From Parapedobacter deserti (GTDB lineage Bacteria > Bacteroidota > Bacteroidia > Sphingobacteriales > Sphingobacteriaceae), in the NCBI RefSeq assembly GCF_042646065.1, contig NZ_JBHRTA010000038.1:496001-560000 (forward strand): a stretch of DNA of 64,000 nucleotides, read 5' to 3'. The notes below the pieces were generated by a model. It had not been told where the DNA came from, searched no databases, and was given only the letters and a program-made list of their open reading frames with translations. Both the position numbers and the translations under genes were made by a program. Below are positions 1 to 9,455 of this stretch, piece after piece (position 1 is the stretch's first letter; each line of letters starts with the position of its first letter).

Positions 1-974
1 CATTGGACGTTTATGACCGGGTAAACGACTCCCGTTTTTGGAAGAGTTTCAAAACGGTCTACCTATCCAATAACCCAAACAGTGCGCCGGTTTGGAGCGA
101 ACAACACGCCCCGACACCGGATTTGGCGGGTCGCCCCAAATTTTCAGGAGGTGAAGAAGCTATTCGCTATATTGTGAATAATCCGGGGGATGAACGTTAT
201 ACTGCGGATAATATCCTTCAGAGGGCCCCGCATATGTTTGTGCGGTATTTTGCGGGCGAGAGTGAAAATATGCATGGCGGACACGGGAATTATGAGGCAA
301 GCCGTTTTGTGGCGCTTTCGAAGTTTGCCGATGGATCGCGCGTGAGCGTGGCTTCCCAGGCCGGGCAACGGGACGGCATACTTGCGCGCGTAGCGGAAAC
401 TTATCTTATCGCTGCTGAGGCACTCGGTCGGTTAGGACGGTATGACCAAGCGTTGCCCTACATCAACAGGCTCCGTGAGCGTGCCGCTTATAAGGGGGGC
501 GAAGATCGCTCGTTTCACTCGGACGGTGGCATTGCGTATTTAAACAATCCTGCTGCCAATACAGCTGCCTTCGTTTCTTACTCCAACCGGAATACCTATT
601 TTGAATCGAATAGTATTCCGGAATCCACAGCGTCCACCCTGGAGCAATTACGCTTGAATAGCGTTGCGGATATTTTTAACTCAACCAACGAGTTTTACGA
701 TCTATTGGGTGTAGGTTCCGATGCGGAAAAATTCCTCCATTTCATCCTGAATGAACGCTCGCGCGAATTGATGGGTGAACTCATGCGTTGGGAAGACCTC
801 GCAAGAACCAGGACACTGGTAAAACGGGCGACCCTTTTCAACGACGAGGCGCGTCCGCTAGAGAACAAACATTACCTGCGGCCAGTACCGCAAAGCTTCC
901 TGGACGATATTTATACAGCTGGAAGGCCGTTGACTCCTGATGAAAAGTCGGCGATGCAAAATCCGGGATGGTAA
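1..974 (+). CDS. SusD/RagB-family outer-membrane lipoprotein, C-terminal part (5' end outside window)
   Basis: About 323 residues are visible; the N terminus, lipobox and start codon lie upstream of the window. The family is usually 500-600 residues, so a bit over half is present. The segment around residues 125-158 (AETYLIAAEALGRLG, then a paired helix ending INRLRERA) is the conserved SusD helical repeat. The region ERSRELMGELMRWEDLARTR near the C terminus is the usual SusD signature before the closing helix. SusD proteins sit on the cell surface as the glycan-binding lid of a SusC TonB-dependent porin; the partner susC gene is expected just upstream, outside the window. The following same-strand genes encode rhamnogalacturonan-degrading enzymes, so this SusD probably binds rhamnogalacturonan I fragments (inference from context). 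Confidence 0.9.
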   Translation, partial: LDVYDRVNDSRFWKSFKTVYLSNNPNSAPVWSEQHAPTPDLAGRPKFSGGEEAIRYIVNNPGDERYTADNILQRAPHMFVRYFAGESENMHGGHGNYEASRFVALSKFADGSRVSVASQAGQRDGILARVAETYLIAAEALGRLGRYDQALPYINRLRERAAYKGGEDRSFHSDGGIAYLNNPAANTAAFVSYSNRNTYFESNSIPESTASTLEQLRLNSVADIFNSTNEFYDLLGVGSDAEKFLHFILNERSRELMGELMRWEDLARTRTLVKRATLFNDEARPLENKHYLRPVPQSFLDDIYTAGRPLTPDEKSAMQNPGW

Positions 975-1005
975 GCAATGCCGGGGATTACGGGTCAGAA
1001 GCAGA

Positions 1006-1704
1006 TTATTCGAGTTGATAAACCTTGAAATTGTCAATCGACTGGCGGGAATGGGTAGATCGAAAGCCAAAATAGCCGCGGGTTAACGGAACAGGCGCTG
1101 TATGTTGGAAAAGAACTTCACCATCTACCGAGAACGTGGTCACATTGTCCCTGACTTCGGTACGGACGAAGTAGGTTCGGTTTGCTTTCAGCAGAAAGTC
1201 ATTCCGTTCATAAAGCAAGGGTTTCGATCCCCATCCTTCGTATTGACGAAAACGGGTGGTCGTATTGGTATTGCCGCCCACACCAACATAATAAAGTGAT
1301 AATGAATCGTAGCTTTCAAATACTCCGGACCGTGAAAAGAGGCCCCTGCCAGAGGGGTCGGACGCCATCCAGAACTGATTCAGGTCAGATAGTCGGTCGT
1401 TGGCCCCGCTATCGATCACCACGGTCCGTTCGTATTCAATGGCGATGTTGCCCTGCAGCTCGTTATTCAGCCATACGGTTACCCCACCATAGGTATCCAG
1501 CCAAAGTTTGCCGTCGGCAGCATATACACGAGACCCCAGTTCCGGTGCAATTTCAGCTATCCACATGGTGGTGTCGAGTTCGTTTTCGAAATCGTCTTTA
1601 TAAATTAAATGCCCAGCAGCTTCTATTGAACCTGACCGGGGCTGACAGCTCCATAGGTCCATCAGTGACAGGAGTGGGAAGATGACGAGACGTATGACTT
1701 TCAT
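1006..1704 (-). CDS. DUF6250-type concanavalin-fold lipoprotein
   Basis: A 232-residue exported protein. A signal peptide ends in a lipobox-like LWSC with the lipidated cysteine at residue 20. The rest is beta-rich with many aromatic and asparagine residues, and the end (RGYFGFRSTHSRQSIDNFKVY) is typical of laminin-G/concanavalin-like domains of the DUF6250 group. Proteins of this type recur in pectin and rhamnogalacturonan loci, where a polysaccharide lyase or carbohydrate-binding role has been suggested. The gene lies on the strand opposite to the rest of the locus, between the SusD gene and the PL26-type gene. Its start is only 37 bp from the start of the divergent PL26 gene, so the two could share a regulatory region. 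The family call rests on fold-like sequence features, not on catalytic residues I can verify. Confidence 0.7.
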   Translation of the reverse strand: MKVIRLVIFPLLSLMDLWSCQPRSGSIEAAGHLIYKDDFENELDTTMWIAEIAPELGSRVYAADGKLWLDTYGGVTVWLNNELQGNIAIEYERTVVIDSGANDRLSDLNQFWMASDPSGRGLFSRSGVFESYDSLSLYYVGVGGNTNTTTRFRQYEGWGSKPLLYERNDFLLKANRTYFVRTEVRDNVTTFSVDGEVLFQHTAPVPLTRGYFGFRSTHSRQSIDNFKVYQLE

Positions 1705-1741
1705 TGTGCTAATGTAAAAAATACAAGATAAGAAATGACAT

Positions 1742-4459
1742 ATGGATAGAAGGAAAAAGGAGTTTAAGCAATCAAGGAGGAACTTTCTGAAACATACCGC
1801 CTTTGCGGCTTCAGCATTGCCGCTTTCTCGATCCTTTCAGTGGCCGGATATCGGTAAACAGCCTGATGGTGGACGGGGCGTTCCGCTTCGTTGGCTGGGC
1901 CAGCCCGTATCCGTCATACCACGAGGTATCACTTGGGGGGTGCCCTGGGAAAAGGGCGAGTTGGGTGGCGCCGACGGACTCCTGCTAAAAGCAGACGGAG
2001 CGAATGTCATCCGCGCTCAGCATTGGGTAACCGCCCGTTGGCCGGACGGTTCGGTAAAATGGACTGCACATGTCGCAACACTTGGGCGCGAAAAAGTATC
2101 AAAGCTTATCCTGCAGCGTTCAACCGACGCAGGCGAAACGATGGAGCATTCGGGGATGCATGTTCAACAAGACAGCCGTGAGATCACTGTAGACACAGGT
2201 AAAGCACGCTACGTGTTTTCGAAGACCGGGCAGGTATTGGTCAAATCCATCAGTGTTGAAACACGGACCTTGGCCACAGACGGACATTTAGTCCTCCAGT
2301 GGCAAAACTTACCCGAAGCGGCTGAGGGTGAGCCCCTGCTCACCGACTCGCTCCGGAGCGAAGTCAGCGAGGTGGTTGTTGAACATGCTGGACCGGTCCG
2401 CACCGTTGTGAAAGCGGAGGGCATACATCGCTCCATCAAGACAGGACGCGCATTGCTACCTTTCACCATACGGTTTTATTGTTACCTCAATACCGCTGGC
2501 GTCCGAATGGTCCATACCCTGGTATATGATGCGGACGAGTACACTGACTTTATCCGTGGAATGGGCATCCGGTTTGCCGTGCCAATGGCGGATGAGCTGC
2601 ATAACCGGCATGTACGGTTTTGTTCGGCTGATGGTGGCGTTTTCGCCGAAGCGGTCAGGGGATTGACCGGCTTGCGGCGCGATCCGGGCCGGGCGGTGCG
2701 GGAAGCGCAGGTTGCCGGAAAGCCCACGCCACCGGTTGCGGAATTCAATCCGGCGGTAGCCAAGGGATTGCGCTATATCCCTGCGTTCGGCGACTATACG
2801 CTGTGCCAAACAACGCCTGATGGCTTTGACATCCGTAAACGGACCGCAGCCGGAAACGGATGGATTGACTCAGCCTATGGACACCGCTCAGGCGGATCGG
2901 GTTACATCGGTGGCGCTTCGGGTGGGATAGTATTTGGCATCCGTAATTTCTGGCAGAGCTTTCCCGCACAGATAGATATCCGCCATGCGCACACGGGTGT
3001 CGCTGAGCTAACGCTTTGGTTATGGTCGCCGTCGGCTCCCGCTATGGATCTTCGGTTTTACCATGATGGGATGGGGCAGGATACATATGACAGACAACTC
3101 GATGCGCTTGATGTCACCTATGAAGATTATGAACCGGGATTCGGCACGCCTCATGGCGTTGCTCGTACGAGTGAACTTGAAATATGGCCGATGACTGAAA
3201 CGCCGGCCTATGCTGACCTCGTCGAAATCGTCAGACAGATTCAGGACCCACCGTTTTTAGTCTGTGAACCGACCCATTATGAGCGGTCAGGTGTGTTTGG
3301 CAAAGCGTTTTCAGCGGCGAGTGCAGGCAACGATGCCGAAAGGGCCATTGAAACGCAGCTGGCGTTTTATGTCGACTATTACAAGAAACAGATCGAACAG
3401 CATCGTTGGTATGGTTTCTGGAATTACGGAGACGTGATGCACACCTATGACACAGACCGCCATGTATGGCGATATGATGTCGGAGGATATGCATGGGATA
3501 ACTCGGAGCTGTCTACCGATCTCTGGCTTTGGTTTTACTTTCTACGATCCGGCAGGCACGATGTATACCGGATGGCCGAGGCGATGACGCGACATACCGG
3601 CGAGGTGGATGTGCACCACATCGGCCGGTTTGCGCCACTGGGTTCGCGCCATAATGTGCAGCATTGGGGCTGCAGCGCCAAGCAGCTCCGCATCAGCACG
3701 GTAGTCAACAGGCGTTTCTTCTATTACCTTACTGCTGATGAACGGGTCGGGGATCTCATGCGCGAACAGATCGAAGGGGCCCGATCCCTGAAGGCCATCG
3801 TCCCCGGCCGTAAAGTTGGACAAGTGGCATCTATCGATGAGGACACCGTGAGCATGTCTTTCGGCACCGATTGGGGAGCGCTGGCGGCCGCATGGTTTAC
3901 CGAATGGGAACGCACGGGCAACGAACAGATCAAGCAGCGGCTTATCAACGGTATGAGCACAATTGGCGGCCAGCCGCGCGGGTTCTTCACCGGCACGGCC
4001 AACATGCGTTTGGACAATGGGATGTTCGAAACCGAAGAACGGAACACAATCATGGTATCCCACTTGAGCGCTGCATTCGGGCTGCCCGAAATATGTGCCG
4101 AGCTGATCGAAGCGTTCGACGTCCCGGAATTCAACGACGCATGGATCCGATATTGTATAGCATATAATGCCGGCAGCGAATGGCAGGAGCAAAACCTTGG
4201 TGAGCCGCTCCAGCGGTTAAACTTAGCGCAGGGACACAGCCGCCTGACGGCGTATGCCGGTTGGTACCTGAAGAACCGCGCACTGCAAAAGCGGGCATGG
4301 ACTGAGTTCTATGCGGGAGGCAGCGGCCTGAAAGCAGAGATACCGAACGTCGTCACAGTCGGTCCACCGGAGGTGCTTAGCGCGCGTGAAGAGGCCCTAT
4401 CTGTTTCCACAAACGCCGTAGCGCAGTGGGGCTTAGCGGCCATGCAGTGCCTGGCGTAG
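1742..4459 (+). CDS. Tat-exported PcRGLX/YetA-like exo-rhamnogalacturonan lyase (PL26-type)
   Basis: A 905-residue protein with a clear twin-arginine signal (SRRNFLK at residues 11-17, then a hydrophobic alanine-rich stretch), indicating export in a folded state. The domain order fits the PcRGLX/YetA family: an N-terminal RIFT-type beta-barrel (about 45-230), a central beta-sandwich (about 240-480) and a C-terminal alpha/alpha toroid (about 490-900) rich in W/Y/H motifs such as YGFWNYGDVMHTYD. The characterised fungal relative PcRGLX is an exo-acting rhamnogalacturonan lyase (CAZy PL26) that releases unsaturated galacturonosyl-rhamnose. The next gene is a GH105, which would hydrolyse that product. 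It is the first gene of the rightward enzyme run. Family assignment is by overall pattern; the exact bond cleaved is inferred. Confidence 0.8.
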   Translation: MDRRKKEFKQSRRNFLKHTAFAASALPLSRSFQWPDIGKQPDGGRGVPLRWLGQPVSVIPRGITWGVPWEKGELGGADGLLLKADGANVIRAQHWVTARWPDGSVKWTAHVATLGREKVSKLILQRSTDAGETMEHSGMHVQQDSREITVDTGKARYVFSKTGQVLVKSISVETRTLATDGHLVLQWQNLPEAAEGEPLLTDSLRSEVSEVVVEHAGPVRTVVKAEGIHRSIKTGRALLPFTIRFYCYLNTAGVRMVHTLVYDADEYTDFIRGMGIRFAVPMADELHNRHVRFCSADGGVFAEAVRGLTGLRRDPGRAVREAQVAGKPTPPVAEFNPAVAKGLRYIPAFGDYTLCQTTPDGFDIRKRTAAGNGWIDSAYGHRSGGSGYIGGASGGIVFGIRNFWQSFPAQIDIRHAHTGVAELTLWLWSPSAPAMDLRFYHDGMGQDTYDRQLDALDVTYEDYEPGFGTPHGVARTSELEIWPMTETPAYADLVEIVRQIQDPPFLVCEPTHYERSGVFGKAFSAASAGNDAERAIETQLAFYVDYYKKQIEQHRWYGFWNYGDVMHTYDTDRHVWRYDVGGYAWDNSELSTDLWLWFYFLRSGRHDVYRMAEAMTRHTGEVDVHHIGRFAPLGSRHNVQHWGCSAKQLRISTVVNRRFFYYLTADERVGDLMREQIEGARSLKAIVPGRKVGQVASIDEDTVSMSFGTDWGALAAAWFTEWERTGNEQIKQRLINGMSTIGGQPRGFFTGTANMRLDNGMFETEERNTIMVSHLSAAFGLPEICAELIEAFDVPEFNDAWIRYCIAYNAGSEWQEQNLGEPLQRLNLAQGHSRLTAYAGWYLKNRALQKRAWTEFYAGGSGLKAEIPNVVTVGPPEVLSAREEALSVSTNAVAQWGLAAMQCLA

Positions 4460-4524
4460 GCAAGGGCGGCTCTTTAACGTTTGTGATACCGACAACTGAG
4501 TTTTAGTTTGAAACCATACAAATC

Positions 4525-5901
4525 ATGAATAAATTCTATTTTTTAAAAGTTTATGTGATTGTCTTTCTGACGGCAGGTTCATCGTTTTCTTGCACTGATC
4601 GGAAAGCGGGAAAAGATGAGGTGGCCAACGATGTGAATACCCCCCTGCATTTATTGAAACCGGATTATCCGGTAATATACGGGGAAACGACGCCCGAAGA
4701 CATAAAGGTTGTTATAGACCGGATACATGGCTACCTTGATAGGGCGACGCCTGTCAGGCTGGTCAATAAAGGTAACCAGCAACCTGTGGATGATCTCTCG
4801 TCGGTTGACACCAGCACCATTTTCCAGCAGGGTGATTTCCGGTTGATCAGTTATGAGTGGGGCGTCACGTATGGTGCTATGCTCTCCGCAGCCGAAGCGA
4901 CGGGCGATGAACGCTATCGGCGATACACGCAGGAGCGCATCGACTTCATCGCCGATGTGGTCGCTGCTTTCGAGGCATTGCCTATGGGTGAAGGCAACGT
5001 TTATCGGTCGCCTGTGCACTCCGTGACTCATCCGGGCGCGTTGGATGATGCCGGTTCGATGTGCGCGGCCATCATCAAGACGCAGCAGGCAGAGGTGACG
5101 GCGAAAGACGTCCGACCGATCATCGATCGCTATATCGATTATATCCTGAATAAAGAGTTCCGCCTGGAAGACGGTACGCTGGCACGCAACCGGCCATTGC
5201 CCAACACCCTATGGCTTGATGATTTATACATGAGCCTGCCTGCATTGGCACAGATGGGCAAACTGACGGGAGATGCGCGTTACTTCGATGAGGCAATCCG
5301 GCAATTTTGGTTGTTTGCAGACCGTATGTTTGTCGGGGAGAAGGGGCTTTACATGCATGGTTGGGTGCAGGATATGGACCCACATCCTCATTTTCATTGG
5401 GCGAGGGCCAACGGCTGGGCACTGCTTACCAAGGTCGAGCTGCTCGACGTCTTGCCAGAAAGCCATCCAGGCAGGGAAAAACTGTTGGGGCAATTCCGGG
5501 CGCATGTGCATGGGCTGGCCCCTTTGCAAGATGGCACCGGCTTCTGGCACCAGCTGCTGGACCGCAATGATACGTATCTCGAGACCTCGGCAACAGCAAT
5601 TTATGCCTATTGCATAGCCCATGGGATTGATCAAGGTTGGCTTGATGGCAAAGCCTATGGACCGATGGTACTACAGGCGTGGAATGCGGTAAGCACGAAG
5701 ATTAACGAACAAGGCCAGGTCGAAGGGACCTGTGTGGGTACGGGCATGGGTTTCGACCCCGCTTTCTACTACTATAGGCCGGTGAATAAATATGCCGCGC
5801 ATGGTTACGGTCCGGTCATCCTTGCCGGTGCAGCGGTGTACCGTTTGCTTCAACATAAGCCGTTTGAGATCAATGACAGTGCCGTAATGTTTGGATATTA
5901 G
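4525..5901 (+). CDS. GH105 unsaturated rhamnogalacturonyl hydrolase, lipoprotein
   Basis: A 458-residue (alpha/alpha)6-barrel hydrolase with a lipoprotein signal peptide (lipidated Cys23), so it is likely anchored on the outer membrane or in the periplasm. GH105 enzymes hydrate the C4-C5 double bond of unsaturated galacturonate at the non-reducing end of lyase products, freeing rhamnose-containing saccharide. Family marks are LDDAGSM at residues 173-179 carrying the presumed catalytic aspartate, LWLDDLYMS near 229, the HWARANGW signature at 291-298, and the C-terminal cluster VEGTCVGTGMGFDPAFYYYRP. It lies 65 bp after the PL26-type gene and 5 bp before the PL11 gene. The second GH105 in this locus has a cleavable signal without a lipobox, suggesting different locations for the two. 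Confidence 0.9.
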   Translation: MNKFYFLKVYVIVFLTAGSSFSCTDRKAGKDEVANDVNTPLHLLKPDYPVIYGETTPEDIKVVIDRIHGYLDRATPVRLVNKGNQQPVDDLSSVDTSTIFQQGDFRLISYEWGVTYGAMLSAAEATGDERYRRYTQERIDFIADVVAAFEALPMGEGNVYRSPVHSVTHPGALDDAGSMCAAIIKTQQAEVTAKDVRPIIDRYIDYILNKEFRLEDGTLARNRPLPNTLWLDDLYMSLPALAQMGKLTGDARYFDEAIRQFWLFADRMFVGEKGLYMHGWVQDMDPHPHFHWARANGWALLTKVELLDVLPESHPGREKLLGQFRAHVHGLAPLQDGTGFWHQLLDRNDTYLETSATAIYAYCIAHGIDQGWLDGKAYGPMVLQAWNAVSTKINEQGQVEGTCVGTGMGFDPAFYYYRPVNKYAAHGYGPVILAGAAVYRLLQHKPFEINDSAVMFGY

Positions 5902-5906
5902 TTTAT

Positions 5907-7808
5907 ATGATGTTTATGAAATATGAGCTCTTTAAATCGAAAGCCATACGGTTGGCAGGTATTGTTCTGCTGGTCTCAGTCGTGCAGCAGGTTTTCCCGC
6001 AACGTGCAAAGGAGCGCCTGAACAGGGGTGTGGTGGCGCTTGCCACAGAAGCAGGCGAAGTGTTCGTCTCTTGGCGGTTGTTGGCGGATGATCCTATGGG
6101 ACTCGCGTTCAACATTTACCGCACTGACGAGCAAGGAACTTCAGAAAAGCTGAATGAAACACCGCTGACCGGACCAACGTGTTATGTAGACACGCAGCTT
6201 CACCCGCGATCAAACGTAATTGGCTATTTCGTGAAGCCGGTGATCGACGGGGCGGAAGGTGAGGCATCATCGATTTCCCAAGTCGATCTCAATAAGCCGG
6301 CCAACTACTTAACCATTAATCTTCAGCCCTTGCCGGGGTATACCGCGGGCGATGCATCGGTGGGCGACCTGGACGGGAATGGGGATTATGAAATCGTTCT
6401 ACACCGTACGGGCAGGGGGCGCGATAATTCGCATGACGGATTTACGGATCCTCCGGTATTGGAGGCATATAAGCTGGACGGAACCTTTCTGTGGCGTATT
6501 CAGCTCGGAAAGAACATTCGGGAGGGGGCGCATTATACCCAGTTCATGGTGTACGATTTAGATGGCGACGGAAAGGCCGAGGTAGCCTGTAAGACGGCTG
6601 ATGGAACCATTGACGGCGGGGGCACCGTCATCGGCGACAGTACGAAAGATTGGCGCAACGAGCAGGGGCGAATATTAGACGGACCGGAATTCCTTACGGT
6701 ATTCGAAGGAGCTTCCGGCAAAGCGCTGACGACCGTTGACTACATACCGGGAAGGGATCCGATCGACGGGTGGGGAACGCCGAAGCACAATGACACCCGT
6801 GGAAACCGGTCGGACCGCTTCTTGGCGGCTGTAGCTTACCTGGATGGTCGCTTGCCCAGCCTCGTGATGTGCCGCGGGTATTATGCACGTTCCGTCATAG
6901 CAGCTTGGGATTTCCGTGGCGGCATGCTGACCTCGCGCTGGGTGTTCGACTCCCAGGACGGAAGGAATCCCTATTCGGGGCAAGGGTTTCATAACCTGAG
7001 CGTGGCGGATGTGGATGGGGACGGCAATGATGAGATTGTTTATGGCGCGATGGTCGTTGACCATGACGGCCAGCCGCTTTACACCACCGGATGGGGGCAC
7101 GGGGATGCCCAGCATCTTGGCGAGCTGATACCTTCGCGCCCAGGACTGGAGATCTTCACCGTGCACGAAAAGCCACCGGCACACCGTCCCGGCGCCGCAC
7201 TGCGGGATGCACGCACCGGAGAGGCGCTGTGGCTGGGTGCTTTCGGGCAGGATGTCGGTCGCGGTGTCGCGGCCAACATCGATGCGGCCAACCCAGGTGC
7301 TGAGCTTTGGTTTTCGGGGTCTGACGGGTTATTAAACGCTGAAGGCGAGCGGATTGGTCCCCAACCAAGCTCAGCCAACTTTCTGATCTGGTGGGATGGC
7401 GACCTCACCCGCGAACTGCTGGACGGTATCACGATTGACAAATACCGGCACGGGCCGATCTTCAAGGCTGAGGGTTGTGTTTCTATCAATGGGACCAAGT
7501 CGACTCCGGTGCTAAGTGCTGATCTCTTCGGCGATTGGCGGGAAGAGGTCATTTTCCCGACAGCCGATCATCTGTCGCTACGCATCTATTCGACAACCCT
7601 GCCGACGCCGCACCGGCTCGTGACGCTGATGCACGACCCGCAGTACAGGCTAAGTGTTGCCTGGCAGAATGTGGCTTATAACCAGCCGCCGCATACCGGG
7701 TTTTATATCGGCGAAGACATGAGCCTGCCGCCAAAGCCCACAGTCGGGTTGTCCGGGGGAGCAAGGCCCTCAGATCCGGCTACCGACTTGCCAAAAAGGA
7801 AAAGATAG
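5907..7808 (+). CDS. PL11 rhamnogalacturonan lyase
   Basis: A 633-residue secreted enzyme with a signal peptide (cleavage near residue 32). The mature start, RLNRGVVALATEAGEVFVSWRL, is the usual beginning of the fibronectin-like N-terminal domain of PL11 lyases. The remainder is the eight-bladed beta-propeller with several calcium-binding acidic loops, for example DLDGNGDYE, DLDGDGKAE and DVDGDGNDE at blade boundaries, and the conserved GCVSINGTKSTPVLSADLFGDWREE near the C terminus. PL11 enzymes cleave the Rha-GalA backbone of rhamnogalacturonan I by beta-elimination and need calcium. Bacillus YesW and YesX are the endo- and exo-acting references; the mode here cannot be read from sequence alone. 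The start is 5 bp after the GH105 stop, so the two are translated from one transcript. Confidence 0.92.
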   Translation: MMFMKYELFKSKAIRLAGIVLLVSVVQQVFPQRAKERLNRGVVALATEAGEVFVSWRLLADDPMGLAFNIYRTDEQGTSEKLNETPLTGPTCYVDTQLHPRSNVIGYFVKPVIDGAEGEASSISQVDLNKPANYLTINLQPLPGYTAGDASVGDLDGNGDYEIVLHRTGRGRDNSHDGFTDPPVLEAYKLDGTFLWRIQLGKNIREGAHYTQFMVYDLDGDGKAEVACKTADGTIDGGGTVIGDSTKDWRNEQGRILDGPEFLTVFEGASGKALTTVDYIPGRDPIDGWGTPKHNDTRGNRSDRFLAAVAYLDGRLPSLVMCRGYYARSVIAAWDFRGGMLTSRWVFDSQDGRNPYSGQGFHNLSVADVDGDGNDEIVYGAMVVDHDGQPLYTTGWGHGDAQHLGELIPSRPGLEIFTVHEKPPAHRPGAALRDARTGEALWLGAFGQDVGRGVAANIDAANPGAELWFSGSDGLLNAEGERIGPQPSSANFLIWWDGDLTRELLDGITIDKYRHGPIFKAEGCVSINGTKSTPVLSADLFGDWREEVIFPTADHLSLRIYSTTLPTPHRLVTLMHDPQYRLSVAWQNVAYNQPPHTGFYIGEDMSLPPKPTVGLSGGARPSDPATDLPKRKR

Positions 7809-7860
7809 TGTTTAGTACCAAGTATGTAATAGTTAAGTGATAATCCACAACAATTTTAGC

Positions 7861-9111
7861 ATGAAACTCAAAAAAAACGTTAGTCTACTGATCGCATGGT
7901 GTGCGATGCTGGGAGTGTATGCACAAACCACGGCTCCCGATGAACTCATTATTAAAAAGGTGGCCGACTATATCCTGGATAAAGCAGAATTTGCATTTGA
8001 AGACAAACAGCGCAACACAACCTATGCCAAAACCAGCAAAATTCCAGAAGGCGTGGAGGTGGGGTTCAAAACGCCATATGGCGAATGGCACTACACCAAT
8101 GGGGTGATTAACATGGCCATGCTGCAACTGGCCGATTTCACCGGCGACAAACGATATGCGCAGTATGCACTCGACCATGTCGCGTTCGGATTCGACAATT
8201 ATCCATTTTTTCAGCGTAGCTTTAAAGCCGATCGCCCGCACCACCGGTTTCCTTTCGGTCAACTGTGGACCATGCAGGAACTAGATGACTTCGGTGCCAT
8301 GAGCGCCAGCATATTGGAGGTCTATAAACACACTCCCCGGGAGGAATACAAGACCTACTTGGAAGATGGTATCAAACGGCTCACCTACGGGCAGGACCGG
8401 CTCGCGGATGGTACGCTGGTGCGGACGTTTCCCGTAGATAAGACCTTGTGGGCGGATGACCTTTATATGAGCGTACCGTTTTTAGCAAGAATGGCCGTGT
8501 TTACGGGAAACGACAGTTATTTCGATGACGCCGTCAATCAGGTGCTGAGTTTTGATAAGTATTTATGGCACGAAAGCAAAGGCCTTTACTATCATTGCTA
8601 TTATTCCGCCAATCGGGAGAACGGCGTGGCCCACTGGGGCCGGAGCAACGGGTGGCTGGTCCTTGCCCAGCTCCACCTGCTTGATCACCTTCCGGTAGAC
8701 CACCCCAACCGCGATGACATCATCCGGAATCTGCAGAAACAATTGATCGGGCTTTCCCGCTATCAGGACGCCGATGGATTGTGGCATCAATTGCTGGACA
8801 AACCAGATTCATATGCGGAGGCCTCTGCTTCGGCCATGTTTATCCAAGGATTTGCCAAGGCCGTTAACGAAGGGTGGTTGAGCGAAAACTATGCGTCCGT
8901 TGCTTTGGTAGGTTGGGAAGGGTTTAAAAACCATTTTATCACCGAAGACGGACAGGTGAAGGATATCTGCGTCGGTACGGGGATTGCTGACAATTTGCGC
9001 TTTTATTACACCCGCCCGGCCCGGCCCAACGAAAAGCACGGTGTGGGGTCTGTTATCGATGCAGGGATAGAGGTTGTCAAATTAAAACGGAAGTTGAAAA
9101 AAGATCAGTAA
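7861..9111 (+). CDS. GH105 unsaturated rhamnogalacturonyl hydrolase (second copy, secreted)
   Basis: The ATG at 7861 is preferred over an upstream GTG at 7837 because it gives a proper signal peptide (MKLKKNVSLLIAWCAMLGVYA, cleaved before or after Gln22). The protein is then 416 residues. GH105 marks are LDDFGAM at residues 141-147 with the presumed catalytic aspartate, LWADDLYMS near 197, AHWGRSNGW at 257-265 and the C-terminal DICVGTGIADNLRFYYTRP. It is clearly divergent from the GH105 at 4.5-5.9 kb, so the pair is not a recent duplication and probably splits substrates of different length or decoration. It sits 52 bp after the PL11 gene and 6 bp before the rhamnose mutarotase gene. Confidence 0.9.
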   Translation: MKLKKNVSLLIAWCAMLGVYAQTTAPDELIIKKVADYILDKAEFAFEDKQRNTTYAKTSKIPEGVEVGFKTPYGEWHYTNGVINMAMLQLADFTGDKRYAQYALDHVAFGFDNYPFFQRSFKADRPHHRFPFGQLWTMQELDDFGAMSASILEVYKHTPREEYKTYLEDGIKRLTYGQDRLADGTLVRTFPVDKTLWADDLYMSVPFLARMAVFTGNDSYFDDAVNQVLSFDKYLWHESKGLYYHCYYSANRENGVAHWGRSNGWLVLAQLHLLDHLPVDHPNRDDIIRNLQKQLIGLSRYQDADGLWHQLLDKPDSYAEASASAMFIQGFAKAVNEGWLSENYASVALVGWEGFKNHFITEDGQVKDICVGTGIADNLRFYYTRPARPNEKHGVGSVIDAGIEVVKLKRKLKKDQ

Positions 9112-9117
9112 CCTTGA

Positions 9118-9435
9118 ATGATGAAAATAGCTTTTAAAATGAAATTAATGCCGGGTTGCAAAGAAGAATACAGGAAGCGGCACGAAGCCATCTGGCCGGA
9201 GATGGTGGCATTGCTGAAGGAAAACGGGATAAGTGACTATACCATCTTCGTGGATGATGAAACCAATACGCTGTTTGCCGTCCAACTGCAGGCCGATGGG
9301 GCGCAATCTTCCCAAGAACTGGGAAATAGCCCTGTCATGCAGCGCTGGTGGGCTTACATGGCGGATATTATGGAAACACATGCCGATAATTCACCGGTCA
9401 GTAAGCCGTTGGTGCCTGTATTTCACCTCGATTGA
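9118..9435 (+). CDS. rhaM: L-rhamnose mutarotase
   Basis: A 105-residue protein of the usual length for RhaM, which interconverts alpha and beta anomers of L-rhamnose in the cytoplasm. Tyr18 and His22 (EEYRKRHEAIWPEM) sit at the same positions as the active-site residues of the E. coli enzyme, and the C-terminal QRWWAYMADIM, HADNSPVS and VFHLD segments match family signatures. There is no signal peptide, so this is a cytoplasmic protein within a run of exported enzymes. The start may be either of two adjacent ATGs (9118 or 9121). It lies 6 bp after a GH105 gene and 20 bp before the GH106-type gene. No rhamnose isomerase, kinase or aldolase gene is in the window, so the rest of the catabolic path must be elsewhere. 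Confidence 0.95.
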   Translation: MMKIAFKMKLMPGCKEEYRKRHEAIWPEMVALLKENGISDYTIFVDDETNTLFAVQLQADGAQSSQELGNSPVMQRWWAYMADIMETHADNSPVSKPLVPVFHLD

Positions 9436-9455
9436 TAAACTTAAATGTTACCTAT

